Assembly: GCA_949741915.1 (NCBI GenBank)
Contig: CATJOM010000105.1
Coordinates: forward strand, 1 to 44,836
DNA length: 44,836 nt
Direction of reading: 5' to 3'
From: an uncultured Candidatus Melainabacteria bacterium
GTDB lineage: Bacteria; Cyanobacteriota; Vampirovibrionia; Gastranaerophilales; Gastranaerophilaceae
Positions within the stretch are counted from its first letter, which is position 1. Each line of letters opens with the position of its first letter. The translations under genes and the position numbers were made by a program. The notes under the pieces were generated by a model, which searched no databases, had not been told where the DNA came from, and worked only from the letters and a program-made list of their open reading frames with translations. This document shows positions 43,916 to 44,836 of this stretch, piece after piece.

Positions 43916-44656
43916 CTAAATTTGCAATATTTTTGTCCTCCAAGCTACTATTTCGGTTGGGGCCTTCAAACTTGTTTTGAATTTTTCTTCTAAATCAGTT
44001 ACTGCTTCTAAGCCATTTTTAGCAGCTTTTATTTGTTTGTCGGCCTGTTCAGAAGGATATATTTTTCTAATTTGTTCTTCTCCACCAAGTATGCGATTTA
44101 GCTCAGCCTTTCTATCTGATAACTTTCCGCAAGTTGTTGTGTTTCTATCCGCATTGGCCCATATTGTAACATCTTCCAGGCGTTGTTTAAATTTCTCAAC
44201 ATCTGTTTTGAATTGTTCATCAACCTCTTTGTGAAGCTTTTGTGCATTTTCATACATCTTTTCAGCTTCTTCCACCTTGCCCTGCTCTTTTAGGCGTTCT
44301 GCTTCGGTTTCAAGATGCCTTGCTTCTTCATCTTGTTCTTTATTAATATGGCAAGAGATATCTTTTAGGGCTCCCTTTTTGTTATCTACAAAAAGTGCAT
44401 TGTATCCTACACATTTTGAATTTATGCCACCTTGTTTTAGTTTAAATATCCATATATCAAAACCTTTCGCAGTGCTTGCTAAATCATAAGAATTCACCTT
44501 GTTTCCTAAAATCTCATCAACTGCGTCCTGGTTTTCTTTGCTTTCGCACATAACACCTTGAAAGCTTACATTGGTATTTTGTTTCACATTATTCTTACTT
44601 GCGTTATTCTTTACCGTAAAAGCATTGTAATTGTTATAGTTTGAGCCTATTCTCAT
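43916..44656 (-). CDS. Hypothetical protein with N-terminal NVSFQG motif and a coiled coil
   Basis: 246 residues, not recognised. The first 28 residues are almost entirely polar (Asn, Lys, Gln, Ser) and lead into NVSFQG (29-34), the same type of Phe motif found in the 7.2-8.3 kb pair and the 768-residue protein. A small alpha/beta part follows (FDIWIFKLKQGG, VGYNALFVDNKKG). A long Glu/Lys coiled coil then runs over roughly residues 105-160 (EARHLETEAERLKEQGKVEE). The end is helical with a Trp (IVAWRTKILQI). No signal peptide or membrane span is seen. AAGGAG lies 11 bases ahead of the ATG. The remaining bases to 44836 are AT-rich and hold its promoter region. Confidence 0.72.
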   Translation of the reverse strand: MRIGSNYNNYNAFTVKNNASKNNVKQNTNVSFQGVMCESKENQDAVDEILGNKVNSYDLASTAKGFDIWIFKLKQGGINSKCVGYNALFVDNKKGALKDISCHINKEQDEEARHLETEAERLKEQGKVEEAEKMYENAQKLHKEVDEQFKTDVEKFKQRLEDVTIWANADRNTTTCGKLSDRKAELNRILGGEEQIRKIYPSEQADKQIKAAKNGLEAVTDLEEKFKTSLKAPTEIVAWRTKILQI

Positions 44657-44836
44657 TTCTTATTTTTCTCCTTTTTCAGCGAATACAATTTATGTTGTTA
44701 ATGTATTTTTATTAAAACAGGTGAATATTATTTTTTGCTACTGTAGGGGTATTAAAAAAATAATTGTAACAAATATTAATATATAATTAATATATCTGTT
44801 ATATATATTTTAAACGTGGAATTATATAAGTGGTTA

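Overview
The window is AT-rich (about one third GC by eye), gene-dense bacterial chromosome with a standard genetic code: TGA ends cysS and topA. Several features suggest a non-photosynthetic relative of the cyanobacteria, of the gut Melainabacteria / Gastranaerophilales type. These are a cyanobacterium-like PurA N-terminus, a long pyrophosphate-dependent phosphofructokinase, GH77 amylomaltase, and several unrecognised proteins with polar Asn/Ser-rich N-termini carrying a short Asn-hydrophobic-Ser/Ala-Phe motif. That placement is an inference; there is no rRNA here to confirm it. I see no insertion sequence, prophage, CRISPR array or classical defence cluster.

Layout. 1-62 is a GC-rich foldable scrap at the window edge. 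342-3648 is a surface-polysaccharide group: UDP-galactopyranose mutase, a GT2 glycosyltransferase and a convergent GT-B-like glycosyltransferase. A tRNA-Gly(GCC) with its own promoter and terminator follows on the minus strand. 4050-8347 holds an unknown protein, PFP phosphofructokinase and a tandem pair of related unknown proteins. 8504-10846 has MscL with a zinc ribbon, the YchF GTPase and a META-domain lipoprotein. 11032-14988 is the accessory core: a protein made of three NUMOD1-like helix-turn-helix units, a small unknown and a 768-residue unknown. 15141-19222 is housekeeping: ndk-tgt, two unknowns, then rpsL-rpsG ending in a terminator with no fusA or tuf.

19394-28090 contains a GNAT-like protein, a radical SAM protein, a small unknown, a sigma-70 family factor directly upstream of malQ, a secreted metallophosphoesterase, a metallo-beta-lactamase-fold hydrolase and a secreted TPR protein. 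28408-28798 holds a foldable intergenic element and a small secreted-protein gene that is broken by one missing T and has its ribosome binding site inside a hairpin. 28825-36731 has purA, cysS, rsmI, alaS and a FixC/FixX pair (fixX to 37080). 37150-42581 looks like one operon: a tandem-repeat protein, an acidic-tailed TPR protein, dprA and topA. A GC-richer foldable spacer then leads to aroE, and the window closes with another unknown protein carrying the N-terminal Phe motif.

The most interesting items are the triple NUMOD-like protein, the recurring N-terminal Phe motif in unrelated unknowns, the topA-aroE RNA candidate, the hairpin-masked frameshifted secreted gene, and the 34-codon ORF that abuts the sigma gene in the same frame across a TGA. 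Nothing here was checked by database search; folds were drawn by eye.
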